Both the position numbers and the translations under genes were made by a program. From positions 1-43,618 of IMG/VR virus record IMGVR_UViG_3300031576_000112: a stretch of 43,618 nucleotides of DNA; one strand, written 5' to 3'. The notes beneath the pieces are model-generated. The model did no database searches, was not told the origin of the DNA, and was given only the letters and a program-made list of their open reading frames with translations. Positions 1-5,962 of the stretch are shown one piece after another (within the stretch, counting starts at the first letter, position 1; the number at the start of each line of letters is the position of its first letter). This DNA is from a virus.

Positions 1-127
1 AGAGAGAAGGGCGCGGTGAGCGCAGCCTATCGCAGATTTGGGCGGGCAGTCCGAGACATTTTGGCGTTGGCAAAGGATGATCCGATAGCAGCGCGGCGCG
101 GGATTGACGCGATAGGAGATCGGATGG
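1..127. repeat. Terminal direct repeat, left copy
   Basis: Bases 1-127 are identical to 43492-43618. A 127-base exact overlap is the size left by a k=127 de Bruijn assembler on a circular or circularly permuted molecule, so this is most simply an assembly signature rather than a packaging repeat. The gene across the junction stays in frame, which supports circularity. Confidence 0.95.
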
Positions 128-240
128 AGTCGAAGGGATTAAGCTGGAATTTGGACACCGTAGCTAAGTGGTTCCCAGATTGGGCAACAAATCCCGAAGG
201 ATTTGAAAATGAAACGAGAAACGGCACAACGAGGCGTTGA
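1..240 (+). CDS. 3' part of junction-spanning small zinc-motif protein
   Basis: This is the C-terminal part of the gene that starts at 43282. Position 1 is the first base of a codon, and joining 43282-43491 to 1-240 gives one frame of 149 residues ending in TGA at 238-240. This part contains basic, helical sequence with no recognised domain. An ATG at 16 does not exist; the only initiator in this piece is a GTG at 16 without a good ribosome binding site, so the upstream start is preferred. Function unknown. Confidence 0.8.
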   Translation, partial: REKGAVSAAYRRFGRAVRDILALAKDDPIAARRGIDAIGDRMESKGLSWNLDTVAKWFPDWATNPEGFENETRNGTTRR

Positions 241-736
241 AAACGAACGGCCTCTATACGAGGATCGTGGCTTAATTAGAATATGCGATGGAGCCGTGTA
301 CTCACAATGTCATACCATGCCGATCCTGGAGGGTCCTGTTTTTTATATGAACCAATCCGGCGCGGCCGAACAAGTCGGGATTGCATGGTACTGCCCGTGG
401 GACGAACCCAAATACACACACAACAGCGCCAGGTGTTTTAAGCTCTGCCACCGACACGCGCACTTCCAAAGCCGGATAAAGCGTTTTAAAAACTGCCCTG
501 ATGACGTGACCAGTGGTTTATTGGATCAGGCTGAAGCCGTCCTTGGAGATCATGGATTCGGCGTTTATTTCGGCCGTGACGCAAAAGGCGCTTTAAATGC
601 CCTACAAGGCGGCTTAGTGGTGCGGCCGCTGTTTACCCCTACCGAAGCAAAAACCTCAAGGACAGGCCGATTCCAGTTGAAAGTCGGTCCTCCGGGTGGG
701 ATGTTGCCAAGGTATTGTTGGAAGAACGCGATTTAA
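209..736 (+). CDS. Hypothetical Cys/His-rich protein, possibly frameshifted
   Basis: The ATG at 209 follows GAAGGA at a good distance, so it is chosen over the TTG at 203. It overlaps the end of the preceding gene. The protein has scattered cysteines and histidines (CDG, QCH, YCPW and a C..CHRHAH cluster) in its first half, suggesting a metal-binding fold, but I recognise no family. The last residues after about codon 150 look unnatural, whereas the -1 frame from there to 831 reads as a normal hydrophilic tail ending in an acidic tip. A slip at the A-run 649-653 would join the two. Whether this is a real frameshift, a sequence error or two genes is unresolved. Confidence 0.65.
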   Translation: MKRETAQRGVENERPLYEDRGLIRICDGAVYSQCHTMPILEGPVFYMNQSGAAEQVGIAWYCPWDEPKYTHNSARCFKLCHRHAHFQSRIKRFKNCPDDVTSGLLDQAEAVLGDHGFGVYFGRDAKGALNALQGGLVVRPLFTPTEAKTSRTGRFQLKVGPPGGMLPRYCWKNAI

Positions 737-831
737 AGGCCGCAAATGCCAATCAGCCGGAGCCCGTAGAAATACCTGGAGGGCCGGAAGAAGAACCCCC
801 GGACATGGAGACCGAGGAGGTCCCGTTCTAA
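580..831 (+). other. -1 frame continuation ending in an SSB-like acidic tip
   Basis: In the -1 frame relative to the gene at 209, codons are open from about 580 to the TAA at 829-831 and encode a plausible tail: a WDVAKVLLEERDLKAAN helix, a Pro/Glu-rich linker and the end METEEVPF. That end resembles the acidic, Pro-Phe-terminated tip of single-stranded DNA-binding proteins. There is no good independent start codon, which argues that it is reached by frameshift from the upstream frame. Confidence 0.45.
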
Positions 832-1070
832 TAGTAAAAACAGCGGCAGAACTTGAGGAGAGCTTTAAAGATGTTCCGCGACTCTCCAGGCTCCAAAAAT
901 TAGAGGCCATAAGATCGATCAGAAATGATATTATGGAGATCGAACGCCAAGCTTTCTACGATAAAAACATGAGCTATTCCGAGATCACCTTAGCCAGGAA
1001 CCTCTTAGAAAAAATTGATTCATCGATCCAGAAGTATGAAGGTCTGGCAAAAAGGTTCAACTGGAAATGA
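831..1070 (+). CDS. Small helical hypothetical protein, start codon uncertain
   Basis: A clear coding stretch of about 79 residues rich in Glu, Lys and Leu, predicted mostly helical, ending NWK at 1070 and overlapping the next gene by ATGA. A strong ribosome binding site (GAGGAGG, 814-820) lies just upstream, but no ATG, GTG or TTG is in frame within range; the frame there reads CTA ATA GTA AAA. The coordinate given uses ATA at 831, a rare initiator. The GTG at 696 is open but gives an unnatural arginine-rich leader. Function unknown. Confidence 0.55.
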   Translation: MVKTAAELEESFKDVPRLSRLQKLEAIRSIRNDIMEIERQAFYDKNMSYSEITLARNLLEKIDSSIQKYEGLAKRFNWK

Positions 1071-1519
1071 TATTAAAGAGAAAAAAACTCCCAACCCGTA
1101 GAAGTCTTGTCAATAAATTGGATTCGATTTATGCGTTTAAAATCAAGACCAGGGATTCTCTCATCCGCGGCCGCTGCCCGTTTCATGCTGACGTTATCTT
1201 CAGGCCTATTGAGCATGTTTTTCATTTCATTACTCGGGCAAAACACTCAGTCCGGTGGGACGACCGCAATGCCGTTGGGAGCTGCTCAAGATGCAATCTT
1301 TTGTACGAATACGATCAAACTTTTGTAGATCAAGTTCTAAATTGGTACAAAACGGAAGTCGGTCAAGGAGCCTGGGATCAGCTTGTGCTTGATAGCCATA
1401 AAATCGTGAAGCGAAGCCGGAGCGATCTAATGGAGCTTCTGGAGAAAATAGATGGACAAGTGCAACTCAAGAACTGGGGATCGCTTTACCCGGATGGGAG
1501 GCCCAAAATTTATGGGTAA
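1067..1519 (+). CDS. ninG: NinG-like recombination nuclease
   Basis: A 150-residue protein resembling the lambda NinG (Rap) recombination endonuclease family. Visible features are a basic N-terminus, a split metal site (C37 and H40, then C73-x2-C76 followed by N77), and a central HFITR motif (H53, R57) with downstream R63-W and N68, the layout of the NinG HNH-like core. Lambda Rap resolves recombination intermediates, which would fit the RecT/YqaJ system about 25 kb away on the circle. The start overlaps the upstream stop as ATGA. The first CxxC cysteine pair is replaced by C-x2-H, which still allows zinc binding. Confidence 0.65.
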   Translation: MILKRKKLPTRRSLVNKLDSIYAFKIKTRDSLIRGRCPFHADVIFRPIEHVFHFITRAKHSVRWDDRNAVGSCSRCNLLYEYDQTFVDQVLNWYKTEVGQGAWDQLVLDSHKIVKRSRSDLMELLEKIDGQVQLKNWGSLYPDGRPKIYG

Positions 1520-1640
1520 AGAAGTTGCCCGCCAGGTCGCGCTCGCGGGATGGTTTTACGATCACGGCTGTAGCTTAAAACAAGCGGTGAATCTTATCCG
1601 TGAATTGTCAGGGGGATCGGGACCGTGTGGCAAAAAATAA
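1512..1640 (+). CDS. Small hypothetical protein (42 aa)
   Basis: ATG at 1512 overlaps the end of the NinG-like gene, giving a 42-residue protein with an amphipathic helix (VARQVALAGWFYDHG) and a second helix (LKQAVNLIREL). There is no strong ribosome binding site, so translation would depend on coupling. It resembles short helix-turn-helix-like phage proteins but cannot be assigned. Confidence 0.45.
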   Translation: MGKEVARQVALAGWFYDHGCSLKQAVNLIRELSGGSGPCGKK

Positions 1641-1854
1641 AATCCATTTCCTCGACTGCCGGATGGGGCCGAATGGATTCATCCACTGGATTATCTGCGG
1701 AGCCGAAAGGACTGAAGAGTGTAGCACAAAGCTGAGATATGTGACGTGCCTGGAATGCAAGAGAACCGGAAAGGAGAAATTAAATGAGCGACGTAGAATC
1801 CAAAGACTTGTTCGTGATTCACAGAGAAGAGCCGACGAAGGGGGAAAAGTATGA
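1627..1854 (+). CDS. Small Cys-rich hypothetical protein
   Basis: GTG at 1627, preceded by AGGGGGATC, starts a 75-residue protein with cysteines in the pattern DCR, ICG, ECS and CLEC, suggesting zinc binding, and a strongly basic C-terminal tail. The tail overlaps the next gene by 71 bases. It sits among other small zinc-motif proteins. Function unknown. Confidence 0.55.
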   Translation: MAKNKIHFLDCRMGPNGFIHWIICGAERTEECSTKLRYVTCLECKRTGKEKLNERRRIQRLVRDSQRRADEGGKV

Positions 1855-2128
1855 TAAGGCCGGGGTCGTCCTTCGGGTCGTCAACTGGATATACGAAAAG
1901 AAAGACGGCTCAACCGGAAACAGTGTCCAGCTCGAAAAGCGGCAGCTTTATGTCCACGAAAACGGCGAGGTCCGGACCGGGAAGGCCAAAGGATTTACTC
2001 TTGACGATCTTGGGATGATCCGAGGCAAATGGACCGAGATCGTCAAGACGATGCGTAACGCGCCTAAAGTCGAGAAAGAGCAGAAGCTTTCAGAGGCTCC
2101 ACCCGAGATTGAAGAAGTGTCATTTTGA
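1784..2128 (+). CDS. Hypothetical protein with acidic C-terminal tip
   Basis: 114 residues, ATG with AAGGAGAAATTA just upstream, so the start is firm. The centre alternates hydrophobic and charged residues as in a beta-rich fold (VVLRVVNWIYEKK, RQLYVHENGEV). The C-terminus is linker-like and ends PPEIEEVSF, resembling the acidic tip by which single-stranded DNA-binding proteins recruit partners. It could be a small DNA-metabolism protein but no domain is recognised. The same frame stays open after its TGA for 44 more codons (see 2129-2263). Confidence 0.7.
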   Translation: MSDVESKDLFVIHREEPTKGEKYDKAGVVLRVVNWIYEKKDGSTGNSVQLEKRQLYVHENGEVRTGKAKGFTLDDLGMIRGKWTEIVKTMRNAPKVEKEQKLSEAPPEIEEVSF

Positions 2129-2263
2129 CATGGCTTCCAAACCGTCCGTTGCCCAGAGTGCGGTAATTGGCGATTAGTCGGCAAGAAATGTCGATCATGT
2201 AGCACCGCGGACAGAATGAAAAAAATTCTGAGAGGCCAGAGTGGCGAAAAACGTTGGCATTGA
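2129..2263 (+). other. In-frame zinc-ribbon extension after a TGA stop
   Basis: Directly after the TGA at 2126-2128, and in the same frame, 44 sense codons encode a textbook zinc ribbon (RCPECGNW, then KKCRSC) with a basic tail, ending in TGA at 2261-2263. No ATG, GTG or TTG lies in this frame before the first cysteine. It is therefore either made by stop readthrough of the upstream gene, started from a nonstandard codon, or is a decayed gene. Confidence 0.5.
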
Positions 2264-2491
2264 GTGGCTCGTATCCAGGCTGATCCAAATTTTTCGTTGG
2301 ATTGTTTTTGGACTTCAGGTAGAGTTGCTTTCTTGAGCACTATAAAAACAAGGTCCAGGGGAGAGCCGGCCCCAAAACAGCCTTACCTAGATTGCGGTCT
2401 GTGGCACGATGCAGGGAATGGATCGCGGGCACATCCAAGAGGCTCCTGTATTTATTGCCTAGCCACGCGCCTGGAAAAACAGAGGGGATGA
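2264..2491 (+). CDS. Small hypothetical protein with Cys/His cluster
   Basis: GTG at 2264 directly follows the preceding stop. The 75-residue product carries a possible zinc site near its end (DCGLWHDA, AHPRG, CIYC). There is no convincing ribosome binding site for the GTG, and the first 35 residues look less natural than the rest. Its stop overlaps the start of the MazG-like gene as ATGA. Confidence 0.45.
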   Translation: MARIQADPNFSLDCFWTSGRVAFLSTIKTRSRGEPAPKQPYLDCGLWHDAGNGSRAHPRGSCIYCLATRLEKQRG

Positions 2492-2784
2492 TGCCCTTAA
2501 TGATCTGCGAACATTCATATCAACTTAAGGAGATCGCCGCAGAGCGCGAGCGTCAGGATGAAAAATTTGGAATCCAAAACCATCCCGATCAGGTTTGGAA
2601 TAGCATCCTTGTTGAAGAAATCGGAGAAATTTCGAGAGCCCTTAATGAGATCAACTTTTCCCAGGATCACGCGGCCCTGGAGCTTTGGAAAGCCAATCTC
2701 AGGTCCGAGCTTATTCAGGTTTCGGCCGTTGCCGTTGCGTGGATAGAAGCAATCGATAGGAAAGGGAAAAAATGCAAGCCATAA
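2488..2784 (+). CDS. MazG-like nucleotide pyrophosphohydrolase
   Basis: 98 residues matching the short phage MazG-like family: an N-terminal helix ERERQDEKFG, then WNSILVEEIGE with metal-binding glutamates E43, E44 and E47, and a later helix RSELIQVSAVAVAWIEAI with E74. Such enzymes hydrolyse (d)NTPs to monophosphates; in phages they may cleanse the pool or lower ppGpp. The ATG overlaps the previous stop (ATGA); ATGs at 2491 and 2500 are alternatives and fit the AGAGGGG site better. The last EXXD motif of classical MazG is only partly matched. Confidence 0.75.
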   Translation: MMPLMICEHSYQLKEIAAERERQDEKFGIQNHPDQVWNSILVEEIGEISRALNEINFSQDHAALELWKANLRSELIQVSAVAVAWIEAIDRKGKKCKP

Positions 2785-2787
2785 CAA

Positions 2788-3015
2788 ATGAAGCCCCGCG
2801 ATAATCCTGATTTTGTAAAATACCAAAATGACAGCAAGCAGAAGCGGCTGACGGCGGCAACACTACGCAATCGAATAGAATCTATGAAACGCAGAATCAA
2901 GCATGATGAGGCATGGGTTGAAAGAGTGCGGGAGATGCTTCAAGAAAGTCGCGCAAAGTTAGCCGAGTTGGAGCGACAATTGTTTTGCTTTCACGCAAGA
3001 GCCCAGAGAGAATAA
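2788..3015 (+). CDS. Short coiled-coil protein
   Basis: 75 residues, highly charged, with a heptad-like stretch (LRNRIESMKRRIKHDEAWVERVREML and onward) that should form a long coiled coil. The end (CFHARAQRE) overlaps the phosphoesterase start as TAATG. Function unknown. Confidence 0.6.
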   Translation: MKPRDNPDFVKYQNDSKQKRLTAATLRNRIESMKRRIKHDEAWVERVREMLQESRAKLAELERQLFCFHARAQRE

Positions 3016-3509
3016 TGCCAATTATGGACTGGTTCACATCTGACACACATTTCAATCATCGGAACATTATCCAGTATTGCAACCGCCCATTCAAAGATGT
3101 CAACCACATGAACCTGGTGCTTATGCAAAACTGGAATGAGCGCGTGGCTCTGGACGATACCGTGTACCATCTTGGGGACTTCGCGCTTGGTCCGGTTATG
3201 CGATGGCCGGAGTTCGTTAAAAACCTGAATGGGTACAAAATTTTAGTGAGGGGCAACCATGATGGGTCAAAAGCCAAAATGCTACGGTGCGGTTTTAATG
3301 AAGTCCACGATTCGCTTGAATACCAAGGATGGAAACTTGTCCATGACCCCAATGGGCAAAATGGTAAAATCCTGTGTGGGCACGTTCACGATGCGTGGAA
3401 GCTCAAGCAAGACAATAATTGTCATATCGTGAACGTCGGAGTAGATCAATGGAATTTTAGGCCAGTTGCATTCGACGAGTTAATGCTTGTGAGTGAGAGT
3501 GCTCAGTAG
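3015..3509 (+). CDS. Calcineurin-type metallophosphoesterase
   Basis: 164 residues with every motif of a small metallophosphoesterase: D10-T-H12, G54-D55, G80-N81-H82-D83, H110 and G122-H123-V-H125. These ligate two metal ions. Close relatives in phages and bacteria are annotated as phosphoesterases acting on nucleotides or nucleic acid ends, with substrate unproven. ATG 3015 gives a start just before the DTH motif, as normal for the family; the longer upstream frame to 2985 adds residues overlapping the preceding gene. Confidence 0.88.
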   Translation: MPIMDWFTSDTHFNHRNIIQYCNRPFKDVNHMNLVLMQNWNERVALDDTVYHLGDFALGPVMRWPEFVKNLNGYKILVRGNHDGSKAKMLRCGFNEVHDSLEYQGWKLVHDPNGQNGKILCGHVHDAWKLKQDNNCHIVNVGVDQWNFRPVAFDELMLVSESAQ

Positions 3510-3656
3510 ATGATCTGCAATCATGAGTGGGAAATGTTCGTCGCGGAATCAACGCCGTATCAATTTTGCCGAAAATGCAAGCATACGATTTTTCGGGGTA
3601 TTGTGAAGGGGTTTATAAATTGTGAGGAGGACTGCCCATGTCGAAAGCCATCTTAG
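3510..3656 (+). CDS. Small zinc-motif protein (48 aa)
   Basis: ATG directly follows the previous TAG. The sequence MICNHEW...FCRKCKH and a second cluster CEEDCPC suggest a zinc-binding fold. Its N-terminal C-x-H followed by C-x2-C pattern recurs in several small proteins of this genome. It overlaps the next gene by 19 bases. Function unknown. Confidence 0.6.
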   Translation: MICNHEWEMFVAESTPYQFCRKCKHTIFRGIVKGFINCEEDCPCRKPS

Positions 3657-3847
3657 AATTTACTTTACCAGAGGACCAAGAGGCACACCTTGACGCCTTG
3701 CATGGCTCGGAGTGGAAATATGTTATACGGGAATTTGATGAATGGCTGAGGCGTGAGGCCAAGTACGGCGGCAAAACCAAGCTCGACATAACAACCATCA
3801 GATCAAAACTGCATGAGCTGATCTCTGAGCGTGGATTGGAGCTATGA
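3638..3847 (+). CDS. Conserved phage hypothetical protein (AILEFTLPED type)
   Basis: 69 residues, ATG preceded by GTGAGGAGGACTGCCC. It begins MSKAILEFTLPEDQEAHLDA and then GSEWKYVIREFDEWLR, a small protein type that is widespread in phages and has no known function. Predicted one strand and two helices. Translationally coupled to neighbours. Confidence 0.75.
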   Translation: MSKAILEFTLPEDQEAHLDALHGSEWKYVIREFDEWLRREAKYGGKTKLDITTIRSKLHELISERGLEL

Positions 3848-3875
3848 AAAATCTACTGCTGAATCAGGAGGAATA

Positions 3876-4145
3876 GTGAGTGTCTTTTATGCGGTGATCG
3901 TCGGTACTCAGGTGTTTTTGACTCGGGACCTATCTGAAGCTTGCGTCTGGCCAGGCCAGAAATTCCAGATTTCCGTGTCGGACTCGTGCCAGGCTCTTAA
4001 ATCGCGTAATTTTTTCCAGATCGAGGGGATTTTGCGCTCTCAAGAGATCAACGAATCTACACCACATTCAAGTCTAATGATGAAGCCAATCAAATGCAAG
4101 CTGAAGCCGCAGTTGCCCGCGTGGGTGATCGAAGACGGGCTATGA
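3876..4145 (+). CDS. Hypothetical protein
   Basis: GTG at 3876 follows AGGAGGAATA and is preferred over the GTG at 3831 that overlaps the previous gene. The product is 89 residues, beginning VSVFYAVIVGTQVFLTRD, beta-rich, with no recognised domain. A ten-codon reading frame starting at ATG 3844 ends at the TAG just before this start and could act as a coupling leader. Confidence 0.6.
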   Translation: MSVFYAVIVGTQVFLTRDLSEACVWPGQKFQISVSDSCQALKSRNFFQIEGILRSQEINESTPHSSLMMKPIKCKLKPQLPAWVIEDGL

Positions 4146-4246
4146 AAAATTTTGCGGACTTAGCCCTTCTCTGGGCGAGTGAAAAGGCGACAAGAGCCGC
4201 CTACGTCCCGCAACTTGCGGCTGAATTTATAAAGGCTTGCAAGTGA
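4142..4246 (+). CDS. Very small hypothetical protein (34 aa)
   Basis: ATG overlaps the previous TGA (ATGA). The 34-residue product is one or two amphipathic helices (FADLALLWASEKATRAAY) ending IKACK. Its TGA overlaps a GTG start for the next gene. Position and natural composition support it; function unknown. Confidence 0.5.
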   Translation: MKNFADLALLWASEKATRAAYVPQLAAEFIKACK

Positions 4247-4539
4247 TTTCAGTCAGCATCGCTATTAATGGTGTCGTTGTCCAGGCCAGGAGCGCGGTCA
4301 ATGTGTGCAAGTGTAACTGCGAGCGCGGCGGCGAAAGACACTTATGCACCTACAAGGTTGACGACGGAACAAGACTTAAGCACTGGCGTGGAGATGGAGC
4401 CGTAAAATTGGCTAAGATGATGCTGGATACGATCAATGAGATAAAATGGAAAAACCAGCCAAGGAGTTTAAGCCTGGGCAGATCATACGGATATTCTTTG
4501 AGCCCTCTGGCGGTGAATGTGAATACGCGGAATTTGTAA
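4243..4539 (+). CDS. Hypothetical Cys-containing protein
   Basis: GTG overlapping the preceding TGA (GTGA) starts a 98-residue frame. Residues VCKCNCERGGERHLC form a cysteine cluster, probably metal binding, followed by a helix (KLAKMMLDTINEIKWK). The last 30 residues overlap the next gene by 94 bases and look like a shadow, so the true end may be shorter or frameshifted. TTG at 4237 is an alternative start. Confidence 0.45.
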   Translation: MISVSIAINGVVVQARSAVNVCKCNCERGGERHLCTYKVDDGTRLKHWRGDGAVKLAKMMLDTINEIKWKNQPRSLSLGRSYGYSLSPLAVNVNTRNL

Positions 4540-4670
4540 AATTCACCGATCATGGCATAATTACCTGTGATATCCGAGACGTGGCGGTTGGGGAACCACC
4601 CACAGGGACTCACTTCCGCCCATGGCGAACAATCTCGCAATTATCTCATTACCCGGAGGATCAGGATTGA
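4446..4670 (+). CDS. Hypothetical protein, SH3-like small beta protein
   Basis: 74 residues beginning MEKPAKEFKPGQIIRIFFEP and containing YAEFVKFTDHGIITCDIRD, a strand pattern typical of small beta-barrel proteins. ATG lies inside the previous gene; GATAAA precedes it without a strong ribosome binding site. Function unknown. Confidence 0.6.
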   Translation: MEKPAKEFKPGQIIRIFFEPSGGECEYAEFVKFTDHGIITCDIRDVAVGEPPTGTHFRPWRTISQLSHYPEDQD

Positions 4671-4709
4671 TCTCCTAGGGAAGGCATGGGGGATTATTGG
4701 CAAAAATAA

Positions 4710-4790
4710 ATGGCAACATTGTTGTCAGAAAAAGGAGCGCGTATTCCTGACAAATCCGATTTTCCGCAACGACACTGGAAGGCGGGATAA
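4710..4790 (+). CDS. Possible micro-protein (26 aa)
   Basis: A short frame (MATLLSEKGARIPDKSDFPQ and onward) in the 134-base gap between two genes. Composition is natural, but there is no ribosome binding site. Kept as a weak candidate. Confidence 0.25.
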   Translation: MATLLSEKGARIPDKSDFPQRHWKAG

Positions 4791-4804
4791 AAAACGCACT
4801 CTTT

Positions 4805-5080
4805 ATGGTTTACACTAAACTATCAACACAGAAAAGATATTGGTTCAATGTCGTAGAGGAATCCGTGATGAACGAGGATTTCAGGGGCTACCGCGGTGGC
4901 CGCATTGAAGTTTATGATCGCAAGGCAAAAAGCGGATACGCCGTATATGAAGCCCGCTGGCTCGTGCCTGAAGAAATGGCCGACGAGTTCATTGAGGTAT
5001 TCGACATGAAAAAAACGGATAAGATGCCGTACTTGAAATGGGATTTCTCAGAGACCTTAGGGAGGAAAGGTGGGAAGTGA
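4805..5080 (+). CDS. Hypothetical protein
   Basis: 91 residues, beginning MVYTKLSTQKRYWFNVVEES; a second ATG at 4868 has a better upstream site (AGAGGA) and could be the true start. The region GGRIEVYDRKAKSGYAVYEARW suggests beta strands; the rest is acidic and helical. No family recognised. Confidence 0.55.
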   Translation: MVYTKLSTQKRYWFNVVEESVMNEDFRGYRGGRIEVYDRKAKSGYAVYEARWLVPEEMADEFIEVFDMKKTDKMPYLKWDFSETLGRKGGK

Positions 5081-5306
5081 AAAATCGCCGTATAAATCTA
5101 TGGGCATGACTGGCTCGAAAGTCCGGAGCTGGAAGGTCGGCTTCAAGGCAAAGCCCACGATCAAAATGACGACGAAGGAGTGGCGGCGCATCCGCGGCGA
5201 GGGTAAGGGCCACTACCAAAAACAATGTGCGATCAATGGATGCAAGCGAATGGCTGGCTCTGACTCGAAATACTGCGGACGGCCGCTGCATCAAAAAGGC
5301 TCTTGA
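5070..5306 (+). CDS. Small basic zinc-motif protein
   Basis: GTG at 5070 with GGGAGGAAAG in front. The 78-residue product is strongly basic and ends in a cysteine/histidine cluster (QCAINGCKRM, KYCGRPLHQ) likely to bind zinc. It lies just before the terminase block and could bind nucleic acid. Confidence 0.6.
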   Translation: MGSEKSPYKSMGMTGSKVRSWKVGFKAKPTIKMTTKEWRRIRGEGKGHYQKQCAINGCKRMAGSDSKYCGRPLHQKGS

Positions 5307-5364
5307 TTATAATTTGAAAACCTAGTAGAATTCTGGCGTAAGCCCGTTTGAAAAGGGAAAGGAA

Positions 5365-5673
5365 ATGGCTAACCCGAACGCCAGCAAAGAAACGCGATTT
5401 AAGAAAGGTCAATCCGGCGGCCCAGGTCGTCCGAAGGGCGTAAAGAACGGATCAACTTACGCGAAGGAATGGGCCGAGAAGCATGGCGGCCTTGAGCGGC
5501 TTACTGATATAGCTATGGGCCGCATCAAAGAGTTCCCCCCAGGTGTTCAGGCTCAAGTGGCGATGTATCTCGTTGATCGAGCTTACGGCCGCCCGAGCCA
5601 AGAATCTAAAATTTCCGTTGGTTTCAACTACGAAGATTTAATCGATGAGCTTAGAGCCGAACTCAAGCAATGA
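5365..5673 (+). CDS. DUF5681-like protein, candidate small terminase
   Basis: 102 residues, ATG after AAAGGGAAAGGAA. The N-terminus has the typical DUF5681 signature RFKKGQSGGPGRPKGVKNG, followed by helices ending DLIDELRAELKQ. Proteins of this type sit directly upstream of large terminases in many phages and are suspected DNA-recognition subunits; this role is inferred from position and basic N-terminus only. Confidence 0.7.
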   Translation: MANPNASKETRFKKGQSGGPGRPKGVKNGSTYAKEWAEKHGGLERLTDIAMGRIKEFPPGVQAQVAMYLVDRAYGRPSQESKISVGFNYEDLIDELRAELKQ

Positions 5674-5813
5674 TCCTTTACGTTTCAGGAGTCATAGCTG
5701 GCGTTGTGATCGGAGCGTTCTTTGCGTTCTCTTTTAAAATCGGCAAGACCATCGTTTCTAAAATGAAGCGTGATCCAAAGGATGGCCTGTGGGCTACTCA
5801 CATCCGAGAGTAA
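5670..5813 (+). CDS. Single-pass membrane micro-protein (47 aa)
   Basis: ATG overlaps the preceding TGA (ATGA). The product has one clear transmembrane segment (ILYVSGVIAGVVIGAFFAF) and a short basic cytoplasmic tail. It could assist lysis or anchor something at the membrane, but its position between terminase genes gives no firm clue. Confidence 0.6.
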   Translation: MILYVSGVIAGVVIGAFFAFSFKIGKTIVSKMKRDPKDGLWATHIRE

Positions 5814-5962
5814 GAGACGAAAGGACTCCGGTCAAACGCTCGAATCAAAAGGTTGTGCGCTACGTCTGTGGAGCCTGTGGTCTTATATATAGTGCTGACC
5901 GCTCGCTAGGCAAGAAGAAGCACGTCGGTTGTCCCGTCAGTCCATCCGGCAGATTTCAATGA
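5789..5962 (+). CDS. Small zinc-ribbon protein before TerL
   Basis: GTG at 5789 preceded by AAAGGATGGCCT gives 57 residues with a zinc ribbon-like cluster (YVCGACGLIYS, then HVGC). Its TGA overlaps the TerL start as ATGA, so the two are probably co-translated. Being stoichiometrically coupled to the packaging motor, it may be a packaging helper; this is inference from context. Confidence 0.6.
   Translation: MGYSHPRVRDERTPVKRSNQKVVRYVCGACGLIYSADRSLGKKKHVGCPVSPSGRFQ

Noticed and set aside
2126-2128. General recoding of TGA as a sense codon
   Set aside because: Many genes end in TGA with overlapping ATGA starts, and tryptophan is encoded by TGG throughout, so TGA is a normal stop genome-wide.
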